Shown in pieces: positions 54,606 to 64,000 of a DNA stretch of 64,000 bases; within the stretch, counting starts at the first letter, position 1; each line of letters begins with the position of its first letter. The position numbers and the translations under genes were made by a program. Location: assembly GCA_037447655.1 (NCBI GenBank), contig JBBHKE010000295.1:5001-69000 (forward strand). The letters are read 5' to 3'. Origin of the DNA: Zygnema cylindricum. Lineage: Eukaryota; Streptophyta; Zygnematophyceae; Zygnematales; Zygnemataceae. The notes under the pieces are model-generated. The model ran no database searches and had not been told where the DNA came from. It saw only the letters and a program-made list of their open reading frames with translations.

Positions 54606-55574
54606 TGTAACAGGATCTCCTACCTCTCACAAAATCCCATTACTACAAACAATCCCAACCACACATTCCACACATTGGAAAATACACATCCACATTGGAC
54701 AACACTCACACAAGGATAAACTTTAAATTAGAAGAAGCTTCTGTCCACATAACATTAGCTTGGTCTCTTGCCCTCGTGGCTCAACCCTTCTTATTAAAGT
54801 GTTTTCCACTACTCTCCACTCTTAATAATTTTATCTCTTAACTACTAAAACACTATTTAGTTAGTAAGAGATTTTAATGCAAAATGCCATTTCTACAATT
54901 TGGTATTAATCGCTCAGGACCAAGATCACTCGGAATTTCCACAAACTTTTCCCAAAGGAAAAGATGTATACTCTCCTCTTACACTTCAGTATTTATCGAT
55001 CATCACCCTGGACTCGCCAGGCCAGAGTCAACGCTCTGTTTTAACAGGCTTTTACCTTGGCCAATCATTGATCAGCAAAGACTCAGACTGACCAATGCAA
55101 AAACGTGCGAAATCTCTTACTAACTACTTCGCACTTTACTAACCAATCAAACGTTACGTTTCACTACGTAACATTTACGTGCAAAAGTGCGCGCCAAACG
55201 AAAAAAGACTTCGCACGATCGTGCGTAACAAATTTCGCACGCGAAACTTCTTACGAAATTCCCTTAAGTGAAAGTGACGTTTCGTACTAAAACTCGTACG
55301 AAACGAAGCACCGTGCATACTAAACGTTTCATTAGAACTTTATGAAAAGTACGTGCGTAATTTCGGTACTAGTTTGACCCTTAACCCGTTTCAATGATAC
55401 CCTCTTGTTATTTAGACCCCACGCTGTCACCTAAATACACCTATCGCTATAACTTTTAAAATATAACTCCAAATAGCGTGATTCTTTCGCGTACGTCTAC
55501 CAAATTTAGTACTTTATAATCATAACACCTAAATACCCCTATATAAAAAAGTTCGATCCACTATTAGTGTTACA
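54606..55574 (-). mobile_element. Gypsy-1 LTR, right copy (5' LTR of the intact unit)
   Basis: 969 bp, TGTAACAGG to TGTTACA, the same length as the left LTR. It serves both as 5' LTR of the unit on its left and as 3' LTR of the internal region on its right: PPT-like TTATCCCCTCCTTATTTTTA follows it at 55575. Confidence 0.9.
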
Positions 55575-56836
55575 TTATCCCCTCCTTATTTTTAACTGAC
55601 CTGAGTTAAAACACCTTTAATTCTCAAGACGGGACTTCTATATTATCATCCCTCCAATACCTCTGTAAGAACTCAGAATTTTTATCCTCTAAAGTCAACT
55701 CATCGTCAGGCCTTCCTAGATAATGCACTTGCCAGAATATAGTGTCCCCGACCTTGAACCGTTGACCAACCCAATCTATTACCCATCTGTGGACTTCAGG
55801 TTCTATAATTATTTAGGGATCCAATTCCAATTCTCCTTCAGTTGGTCGAAGTTTTGCTGGTTTCAATTGGCTGATGTGTATCACTGGATGAATCTTTGTT
55901 GAAGGCGGAAAGTCCAATTTTTGTTGAAGGCGGAAAGTCTAATTTGGCAGCAACTGATGATATCATCTCGATAACAGTAAATGGTCCAATGTACTTAGAA
56001 GCAAATTTCCCCGTAGGATCCGATTGTCCCTCAATCTTGCAACTGTAATGAGTTGTAGAAAGCCAAACCTTGTCACCTGTGCGTAACACCCAATCACCCC
56101 GTTTCCGGTTAGCATTTATTTCTTGCCTCCTTTGTGCCTCCACTAATGCATCCCGGACAGTTTTCCAAACTTTTTGAACGTATTCCCAAAACTCTGTTCC
56201 ATAACCTTTATCCTCTTGAGTGACCCTTGTTATTAAATCCAATGCTTCTCTAGGTTAGTATCTGTATGCAACTTTAAATGGTGAGAATCTTGTACTAGCA
56301 TGTTTACATGAATTGAATGCAAATTCCATTAATGGCAGTTTAGATTCCCATGTGTTCTGAACTCCACTGCAAACAGTCCTAAGCATTTCCTCTAGTGTAT
56401 GGTTCATCCTTTCTGTTTGTCCATCTGTCCGAGGATGATAAACGGTACTCATTTTCAATTCAGAGCCTAAATTTTGCTGTAATTCTTTCCAAAAAGCAGA
56501 CGTAAATTTAGAATCTCTATCACTGACTATAGATAGAGGGACTCCATGATGTCTGACCACGTTGTCAAAATATAACTTTGCAATATCTACAACTGAATGA
56601 GTGGTTTTGCAAGGGATAAAAATTGCCATTTTACTGAACCTATCAACTACGACCATGATACTATCATTCCTTTTAGATGTAGCAGACAACCTGAAAATAA
56701 AATCCATACTGACAGATTCCCACGGTCTTTCGAAATATCCAAAGGTTTTAAGAGACCTTTAGGTTTTTGGGTACTAAGTTTACTCTGTTGGCAAAGAACA
56801 CAACTTTCCACATGTTTTGACACCTCCTTTGCCATC
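55575..56836 (-). pseudogene. Second Gypsy-1 internal region, truncated (integrase and C-terminal part)
   Basis: Repeats the 48456-49700 region: QRRQEINANRKRGDW with GDKVWLSTTHYSCKIEG (minus strand 55838-56242), then integrase core MVVVDRFSKMAIF, SDRDSKF and GQTERMNHTLEE (56255-56707). It has its own frameshift and a 20-bp duplication near 55912 (TTTGTTGAAGGCGGAAAGTC twice). It stops at KEVSKHVESC where Gypsy-2 begins (56837). Confidence 0.88.
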
Positions 56837-57335
56837 TGTAAAAGAGGCAACAATAAACCACAACACGTCACAATGCACAGCGGAAAACACCAAGGATCTT
56901 CCCGTAGCAACAGTAGGAGCATGGTACTAACGGACAAGGTTGCGCTTTATTACTTAGAAAAGAGTATAATGTTGCGCTGGCTGCGTAGGTCTACTTGAGG
57001 TTCTCTATTCACAAGCCCACCTAAATATTTAAACTATCTAACTGCTACTCATCTTAGTACTGTACAGCTGTACACGTGGACCTTCACGGTCAACCGAGAT
57101 CTATCTAAAACTTCCTTCTAGAACTATACAGCTCCATCTACATTCTGCGGCGTTGCTATGCTGCGCTGCTATGTTGCGACGCTACCAATTTGCTACGTCG
57201 CTAAGTTGCTATGGTGCTACGCTGCGCTGCTCTGGAATCGCAGCTGCGCTGCTCTGGAATCGCAACTATAGCAGTCTAGCCTTAGCCACTAAGTACCCGA
57301 ATCCTGTAACCCTATTACTATGCCTCCCACTAAGG
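56837..57335 (-). mobile_element. Gypsy-2 LTR, left copy (3' LTR; inner limit approximate)
   Basis: Starts TGTAAAAGAGGCAACAATA, identical over long stretches to 63639 onward. It contains a GCTGCGCTGCTATGTTGC-type short repeat (57150-57260). The inner end is not certain. A short purine tract on the minus strand (AGTGGGAGGC, about 57325-57334) suggests the limit. Confidence 0.8.
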
Positions 57336-57364
57336 ATTCAGCGTCCCGCTGAACCTTGAATTAC

Positions 57365-58450
57365 TCAGGGAAACTGTAACTTCCCGAGTATGTCGTATGT
57401 TTCCTCGCGATACTCCTCGAACTCAAGGCGAAGGGCGTCGAGTTGATGTTGGAGCTGCTCACATCGGGTCTCAAGCAACGCAATATGATGATCCGCCGCT
57501 GCCAACCGCCTCCGAGTGATTCGCTCCCGAACCTGATCCTCCCCTTCCTCGGGTACAACCTCTGTTAATTCAGGTCGCGGCGGAATGGCCGCCGGTACAG
57601 GCTCCTCGGGTGCCGGAATCCGGGGTTCTTCATTTTCAGCCACTGGGGGAACTTCCTCCGCTTCTTCGTCTGCCGCTTCCCACCGAGGTACTTTCCGTAA
57701 TTTGAAGGACACGTGTTTCTTTGCAGCTCGGGCCCGCTGCAGAGCATTTTTTCGGGGACCGCTTGAGTGCTCGTACCTCAGGGGTGACCTTCGCCCTAGA
57801 GATGATGTCATGGAGGCGGACATCCCACGGGTGATAATGACGGAGTAACGGGAACATCAATCCTGTACCTGTAGTTGTCCTCTACCACTTCCACGAACTG
57901 TAAGGCATGAGGGTTTAGCTGCATAACCCTTATGGTTATTTCCCAGGTCTTTTGTTCGCATGAAACTCCACGCTGGGTGGGACGGAACGTCGGCACGAAT
58001 ACGGATAGGATCTTCGGGCTTCCCTATACGCCACTCTCCGGGCCACTCCGAGGGGTTCCAATAAAATCTTTTGGCGAAGCTGAAGGCGAGGTCCGGATGC
58101 TGGGTGTCGACCGGTAGTGGGAAGAGGTAGTCGGGAATTTCCTCTCCCTGTTCACTTTCCTCCTCCGGATCTCTTCGGTTCCCTCGCAGGAGGAACACAT
58201 CGTCGCCACTAGGGTATTGTGCCTCTGCCTTCCTTTCCGCGCTTTCAGACGACTGCTCGTCTGCGGTACTCTCCTTGTTTGGGTCGCGCATCACCTCTAG
58301 GTTTGAGGCGCGCTCTTCAATTGGCGGAGGCGTTGGTTCTCGTTCCGGTTCCTCCGCCTCCGATAGCTCATGTTCTTCTTTAAATTCCTGATCACCTTCC
58401 CGAGTGGGTGTATTCAGGGTCCTGTGAGTTTTCTGACCCCTCCCCTCCAC
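57365..58450 (-). pseudogene. Gypsy-2 extra 3' ORF (acidic region, unknown domain, coiled coil)
   Basis: Same strand as pol, between the chromodomain ORF (58-bp overlap) and the 3' LTR. It begins acidic and Pro/Glu-rich (EEHELSEAEEPEREPTPPP). A more ordered part follows (DYLFPLPVDTQHPD, FYWNPSEWPGEWRIGKPEDP). After about two frame changes (near 57950 and 57840) it ends in a basic stretch and a coiled coil (HHIALLETRCEQLQHQLDAL) with a stop at 57365. I know no family for it. It could be one frameshifted protein or two ORFs. Confidence 0.55.
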
Positions 58451-59549
58451 TGGTCTCTGCCGGTCCTGCCTCGTTACTGGCGCTTTCCTCAGCTTCCGGC
58501 TCCACTTCCACTTCTCTTCGCCTGCTTGCTTCCACCATGGCCTCCGCCACCCTTAACAATCTCTTGGGACGGTTTGCATCTCCTTGTCCCACCCGTACAA
58601 GTCTCCTCTTTTTCGGTGGTGGAGAGGACGACGACGCCATAGACATTGTTGAACCAGTCAATTCCGGTAATTCAAAAAGCGAAGGTAAACTAACTGTGCG
58701 GAGAGAAGCAATTTCCAAGCTTCCGAGACTAGGTTGGTCGTGAGGACGGATGGCGGCTTTATTCACGGGGGTTGAGGGTTTCATTTTTGGACTTTGCAAA
58801 GCGTCGCAGCGTGCGAGGGTATCGCAGCGTCCATCATTTATAAAACTGCGCTGCTGCGGCGAAACCGAGGGTTCGTCGTTACCCACATAGTGAAACACAA
58901 TTGCGCCGTTGCGCTTTCCTGTCAGCGCAGCGATGGTGCTGCGATCCTCTGACGGCATCGTAACCATGTTGCGCTGCGATGGCTGCGCTCGTACAGCGCT
59001 GCGGTGTGGTAACATTAACGCTGCGTTCCTTTGCCGCGTCCCCAAGATGATTGCGATGGTTGCGACACTGCGATTCGCTCCTTTATTGCGGCCGCTGCGA
59101 TTGTCCCTCCGGTAAAGTTGAGTGTCCTCACTCTGTTGAAACCGGCGCAGCAACTCCGGAGAATGCAGACCCCCCTCGTCCACCAAAGAGTCGTCCTCAG
59201 TATCGTAGCCCTTCCAACGCACCAAATATTGGGTGGAGTTGGAATTTCGAGAGTGGCGTGACTGAAGGATCTCTTCCACCTCATACTCGTCCGAGGTTCC
59301 CCGAACGGGTGGTAGAGGAGTATTTTGTCGTCGATGAGGGAACATCGAATCACGATCGCGGAAAGGTTTAAGAAGGGAAACATGGAAGACATTGTGGATA
59401 TCACAGTCCGTCGGGATATCCAATTTGTAAACCACGTCGCCTACACAGGAAAGAATTGTGAACGGTCGCGTGAACTTCGGTGTCATGTTCTTAGAGAGGG
59501 CACCCGGTAAGGAGAGGTTTGCCATATTAAGGCGGACCTTGTCCCCCAC
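58392..59549 (-). pseudogene. Gypsy-2 integrase C-terminus, chromodomain and long tail
   Basis: Integrase C-terminal module GDKVRLNMANL, KFTRPFTILSCVGDVVYKL, NVFHVSLLKPF. Then a canonical chromodomain at residues ~88-140 (DEYEVEEILQSRHSR, TQYLVRWKGYDTEDDSLV). These domains direct integration to histone-marked chromatin. A tail of about 245 residues follows, with a nuclear-localisation-like PPPKKRRL and an acidic end. Part of the tail is encoded by GCAGCG/GCGCAG-rich DNA (58790-59060). Such a long tail is unusual. Confidence 0.85.
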
Positions 59550-59690
59550 GCTAAAGACTGTGTCCTTCTAGTGAGCGTCGGCCTACGACTTTTGACGACC
59601 CTTTGCCATTTGGAGCGCCTTGGCCGCCTTTTCCAGGTTTCCTTGCAGCGTTTTGGCAAAGTTTAGGGTTGCCGGTGTTTGGTAGTCCGC

Positions 59691-60293
59691 TTACAATAAG
59701 TTTTGGGGAAGAGTGAGCTGTCGTCCATTGAGGGAGAATGGTGTAGCATTCGTTGACGAGTGCACTGCACTGTTGTATGCTACCTCGATCGCTGTTAAAT
59801 GGTCCACCCAATCCGTTTGGTGCACCGAGACATAAGCCGGCAATGCTTCCTCCAAAGTTCGATTCACCCTTTCAGTCTGACAATCAGTTTGAGGGTGGTA
59901 GGTTGTGGACATGGCCAGCTGCGTGCCACATAACGCAAATAGACTTTCCCAAAAGTGGCTCACGAATTTACGATCGCGGTCGCTGACGATTTTTGTCGGA
60001 AGTCCGTGATGGCGGAATATCTCCCGAAAGAATAAGTCTGCGATATCGCGTGCAGTAGCTGTGGTGGACGTGGGTAGAAAATGTGCCATTTTTGTCAAGT
60101 AATCCACGGCGACAAAGATTGAGTCGTAGCCCTCCTTCGTCCGTGGAAGGGCCACGATGAAATCCATCGAGATCGCCTCCCAAGGAACAGATGGTATCGG
60201 AAGGGGTTGTAACAGACGTTGGTGCCCTGAGTCGGTTTTGTTCCTATTACAGGAGTCACACGTCCGGACATGTTCTGCAATGTCTCGAGTCAT
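59691..60293 (-). pseudogene. Gypsy-2 integrase core
   Basis: C-x2-C of the zinc domain (CDSCNRNKTDSG). Catalytic D in FVAVDYLTKMAHF, D in SDRDRKFVSHF and E in DCQTERVNRTLEE. The tryptophan/glycine context SMDFIVALP is standard. The frame ends at a TAA near 59691. The linker to the C-terminal module (59551-59690) is in another frame. Confidence 0.9.
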
Positions 60294-61940
60294 GTTTGGC
60301 CAATAATACGCCTCAACGACACGTGCGGTTGTTTTATCCCGCCAAAATGTCCACTGAGCGGCTCGTCGTGACTCATTTTAAGAATCATGTGACGGAGTTC
60401 CGTATTTGTTGGCACATAAAGCCGTGTTGTCTTACTCGGTGTGTATGACCACATACAATTGGCGGTTCGAACGAGTACCTTCCGTTTAATGAGTTCTTTT
60501 AGTGCATCATCGTCGCCGTAGGCGGCCTTTATCCGACCTAACCAGTGTTCGTCCACCTGCACCGTACTGGTGACTGCGCTGAGTTTCGGATCTTGCGCTG
60601 CGGTCGACGCTGCGGCGTCCCCTTTCGCAGAGCTTACGTTCCCAAACTGCGATGCTTGCGGTCGTTGCGCCGCTACTGGCGCAGCGACTCCGGGTCTTCT
60701 TGATAGCGCATCCGCCGGGTTCGTTTTGCCTGGCTTATATTCTATAACAAGTTCCGGACCGAAGGTCTGTAGAAACGTCATCCAGCGCATTTGTTTCTTG
60801 GACAACTTTGGCTGGGTTTGGAGATATTCTAAGGCGTGGTGATCCGTGATAATCGTGATCCGTTTCCCCTGAACGTAACACTTCCAAACCTCCAGCGCAT
60901 TGATGATAGCCATTGTCTCTTTCTCATGGGTGGCCCAGTTCAGCTCTGCTGCCTTTAGTTTTCGACTAACGTAGGCGATGGGTTGAATGCCTTTCCCTTG
61001 ATTTTGCATATGGATGGCTCCAATAGCCGTATCGCTAGCGTCGGTAATTATCGTCCAAGGTAAGTCCGGGTCGGGAACAGCTATCACAGGGGCGGTAACC
61101 AACCGCTCCTTTAGCGTGTTAAAGGCTGCCCCTTGTGCCGCTTTCCAATCATAAAGCACGTCATTCTTGAGCAATTCCGTGAGCGGTGCAGCGATTTTTG
61201 CGAAACCTTCGACAAAACGTCGATAGTAAGAGCATAATCCTAGAAAGCTCCGTAACTCCGTAATATTCGCCGGCTGCGGCCACTCCTTAACGGTCTTTGT
61301 CTTGTTTGGATCCACTGTTATTCCGTCCCGGGTCACCACATGGCCTAAAAAATCAATCTTCTCCTTGAAGAAGTCACATTTACTTCTTTTTGCGTACAAC
61401 CTATTTTCCCGAAGGACCTGGAGGACCGTCCGTAAGTGCTTCATATGCTCCTCCTGCGTTTGGCTATACACCAGTATGTCGTCTAGGAAGACGATCACAA
61501 ACGCGTCCAGATATTGCCAAAAGATGGAATTCATTAAATGCATAAAGGTTGCCGGTGCGTTAGTCAACCCGAACGGCATTACCCAAAACTGGAAATGACC
61601 GTAGCGAGTTCTAAACATCGTTTTCTCCAAATCTTCCTTGGCAATTCTAATTTGGTGGTAGCCGCTCCACAAGTCTATTTTCGAAAAATATTTAGCACCT
61701 CGAAGTCGAACCAACAATTCGTCGATCCTCGGCAGGGGGGTTCGCATTCTTCACCGTTAATTTGTTCAGCGCTCAGTAGTCTACACACATACGGAAACCT
61801 CTATCTTTCTTGTTCACAAAGAGAACAGGGGCCCCATACGGTGACTTGCTTGGTTCGATTGCTCCGGCTTCGACCAACTCCGCGAGTTGCTTTTTCAGTT
61901 CGTCCAACTCGGTGTAGCTCATCTTGTACATCCGATTAGC
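60290..61940 (-). pseudogene. Gypsy-2 reverse transcriptase and RNase H
   Basis: [38 protein letters not shown] and [12 protein letters not shown] (DD intact). RNase [30 protein letters not shown] and [10 protein letters not shown]. Upstream of 61747 the RT start ([19 protein letters not shown]) is separated by a TGA in place of the usual Arg codon of the DYRALN motif and by a frameshift at about 61740. Confidence 0.9.
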
Positions 61941-62050
61941 CGGGGTACTGCTCCAAGAACAAGCTTTATCCTATATTCTACTTCGCGCTTCGGAGGTAAT
62001 CCTTCGGAAGCTCGGGGGAAATACAACTGCGTACTCCTCGAGAAGTTTTG

Positions 62051-62713
62051 TCACGACTTCCGAGCCTCTTCGGAAGTCTTTCCAATGTCGTCACTTTCTT
62101 TAGAGTCGAAGTCGGGGTTTTTCTTCATCCATTCTTCCGGGATCTCCTCCTTCACCTCCTCTATTGGCTGGATGACCGCCATACCAACCGTTTCCCCTTT
62201 CTTGAGTCCCCTCTTAAGCTGTAAGGCTGAAAGCAGGCATCCCTCTTCCGCTCCCTTACCAGCCGCTCCCGCTTTTACCTCAAACTCTTCTTCACCTTTC
62301 TTCACTCTCATGGCGCCACTTCTCCAATCGATTGTCGGATTCCATTTTTGCTGCCACGGCTTCCCCAGGATTACCTCATGGTCCCCAAGAGGTAATACAT
62401 GAAGCGTGTCGTACCATCGGAATTTCCGAATTGCGACGCGTAGCCTCGGGGTACGATGGGTAATCGATAAGGAGCTGCCGTCGGCCGTTTGTACCGACTG
62501 ACGATCCTTTAGTACCACAAGAGGAAGTTTCAACCTTTTCACCGTCGCCTCGTTAATGTAGTTACCCGATGCTCCGGAGTCCACCATGAAGTTAGCTGCA
62601 CTCACTCCTATTTGACCCCGAAATATCAAAGGGTCTCCTCCTACACTGGCTAACCTCATAACGGTAAGTTTTTCCTTTTTGGGACCCTTCCGTTTTGGAC
62701 ACTCTCGAGCCAT
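62051..62713 (-). pseudogene. Gypsy-2 zinc knuckle and aspartic protease
   Basis: The knuckle CFQCGSPDHMAREC (about 62700-62745) leads into the protease with active site FMVDSGASGNYI and the second-half motif VILGKPWQQKWNPTIDW. An acidic linker (EEWMKKNPDFDSKESDD) follows to a stop at 62051. Confidence 0.88.
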
Positions 62714-62761
62714 ATGATCTGGAGAACCGCACTGGAAGCATAGGCCATTTTGCCTCCTCGG

Positions 62762-63604
62762 CTAGATTTCCTCGGGGGATAAGTCATTGGTCTTGGTCTT
62801 GGTAATTTTCTTCTTTCTTCGCAGGACGTTGACAACTTCCTTATCCTCATTAATTGCGCCGAGCTCCATAGGGGTTGGATCGTCGTCTCGTCGGTGTCCT
62901 CCGCTACTGCTCGACCCGTAGTGATAAGGTCTCCGGAGGTTAAAGTCAACCGAATCGGTCCGCTCCACAAACTGGATGATTGCCGAGAGAGGAGGAGTCG
63001 TGCTTTCCCGAGCAAGCCATTGTTCCACATCTCTACGAATAGACGACTTAAGCCCCTTCACATAGCGATCCACGGCTTCATCCTCCGTCATCGTAGGTAT
63101 TTGAACTTTGCACTCCAAGAACCGCTGCGTAAACTCCATCACTGAAGTTCGTTGCTTCAATACTGCGATCTTATCTCTCGCCGCCTTCACCGTGTTGACG
63201 GGCTGCCAAGTGTCGCAGAGGAGTTGAACGAAGAGCGCCTAGATGATCGGTAACTCATTGTCCTCCACCAATGTTCTCCACCAGGCCCCCGCTGCCCCTT
63301 TAAGAAGACCACCCGCGTAGTGAATCTTCTCACGATCCGATAGGCTAGGAAAATTCTCGAGATAGTTCGCCACGGAGAATAGCCATGAGTCAAGGTTCTT
63401 GTGTCTTGCAGGGTCAAACTCGTCGGGAAGCCTTAATTTCGGTCTCCAGGAGTCTCTCTCTATGCCTCCATGAGGTCGCTCCCCTAGACGAGACTCCAAG
63501 GCTGTGACGCTGTTACTCAACTGCCCGTTCTGTAATCTCACACTTTCCAACTCCTTGAGAACTTGCGCCAACATTTCTGTAGTGGATACGCCGTGTTCAT
63601 CCAT
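62762..63604 (-). pseudogene. Gypsy-2 gag (capsid)
   Basis: Starts MDEHGVSTTEMLAQVLKELE (63604), a short coiled coil. Then comes the capsid: DSWLFSVANYLENFPSLSD, GAAGAWWRTLVEDNE, TSVMEFTQRFLECKVQI, AVDRYVKGLKSSIRRDVEQW. These are the retrotransposon gag landmarks. Stops interrupt it at 63239 (after LPII) and 62762 (after SPEEI). Confidence 0.88.
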
Positions 63605-63638
63605 GCTGTCGAGTCAAGGGTAATAGCTCCGATACCAG

Positions 63639-64000
63639 TGTAAAAGAGGCAACAATACACCACAACACGTCACAATGCACAGCGGAAAACACCAAGGATC
63701 TTCCCGTAGCAACAGTAGGAGCACGGTACTAACAGACAAGGTTGCGCTTTATTACTTGGAAGAGAGTACAAGATTGCGTTGGCTGTGTAGGTCTACTTGA
63801 GGTTCTCTATTTACAAGCCCACCTAACTATTTAAACTATCTAACTGCTAGTCATCCTAGTACTGCACAGCTATACACGTGGACCTTCACGGTCAACCGAG
63901 ATCTATCTAAAACTTCCTTGTAGAACTATACAGCTCCATCAACATTCTGCGGCGTTGCTATGCTGCGCTGCTATGTTGCGGCGCTACCAACTTGCTACGC
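63639..64000 (-). mobile_element. Gypsy-2 LTR, right copy (5' LTR, cut by the window end)
   Basis: Starts TGTAAAAGAGGCAACAATAC at 63639. Differences from the left LTR over 360 bp are few (about ten by eye, for example ACATGCT/GCATGG-type substitutions and AACTGCTAGTCATCC for AACTGCTACTCATCT). This suggests an insertion a little younger than or similar in age to Gypsy-1. Confidence 0.9.

Larger units (their letters stand above)
47487..56836 (-). mobile_element. Gypsy-1, Ty3/gypsy chromovirus-like, LTR-internal-LTR-internal
   Basis: Order on the plus-strand map: LTR 47487-48455, internal 48456-54605, LTR 54606-55574, second internal 55575-56836 (cut by Gypsy-2). Coding is on the minus strand in the order gag, protease, reverse transcriptase, RNase H, integrase, C-terminal domain. 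The primer-binding site TGGTATCGGAGCT (minus strand, 54591-54603) fits initiator tRNA-Met. A complete element would end at the second LTR; a second internal region directly after it indicates a tandem array formed by LTR recombination or end-to-end insertion. Confidence 0.88.
56837..64000 (-). mobile_element. Gypsy-2, Ty3/gypsy chromovirus with extra 3' coding region, runs off the window
   Basis: Inserted in the second Gypsy-1 internal region. Order on the minus strand: gag, protease, RT-RNase H, integrase, chromodomain, then extra coding before the 3' LTR. The primer-binding site TGGTATCGGAGC (minus strand 63626-63637) is one base from the 5' LTR and fits initiator tRNA-Met. Internal stops are few, and one is a CGA to TGA change. 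Codon composition is GC-richer than in Gypsy-1. Confidence 0.9.

Overview
The window is eukaryotic nuclear DNA. The genes look like those of the green plant lineage: a plastid PAP/fibrillin, a mitochondrial CMP-forming cardiolipin synthase, a plant-type DM13/DOMON/cytochrome b561 protein, a plant-type Nup188 block and a RanBP2 zinc-finger protein. They are split into many short exons by long introns full of simple sequence, and they are surrounded by chromodomain Ty3/gypsy elements. I favour a charophyte (streptophyte) alga with a large, repeat-rich genome, for example a Chara-like species. That species guess is inference; nothing in the window proves it.

Layout. 1-1100 is repeat DNA rich in GTACGG. 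1221-6769 (+) is a nine-exon cardiolipin synthase whose splice phases all agree. 6770-10670 is intergenic, with a LINE fragment between two 240-bp direct repeats. 10671-24563 (-) is a DM13-DOMON-b561 gene; its 7-kb intron holds a copia remnant, a MITE, a second LINE fragment, an assembly gap and a 1.66-kb polypurine tract. 24564-28885 is non-coding. 28886-32839 (-) is a RanBP2-type zinc-finger gene, 5' incomplete. 34136-36998 (+) is a five-exon block from the middle of Nup188 with no visible beginning or end. 39096-42200 (-) is a complete six-exon fibrillin, closest to FBN4.

42960-64000 is a nest of transposons. A long-arm foldback element has a hAT element (8-bp TSD) and a Harbinger-like element (TTA TSD) in its left arm. 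Its right arm is cut by a Ty3/gypsy chromovirus (Gypsy-1) arranged LTR-internal-LTR-internal. The second internal region is in turn cut by another chromovirus (Gypsy-2), which runs off the window and carries extra coding sequence after its chromodomain.

The most unusual pattern is that exon edges, with their splice sites, have been copied into the neighbouring introns. This occurs in cardiolipin synthase (exon 8), the b561 gene (donor side of the third b561 helix exon) and the zinc-finger gene (donor and acceptor sides). Many of the minisatellites here abut or contain splice junctions.
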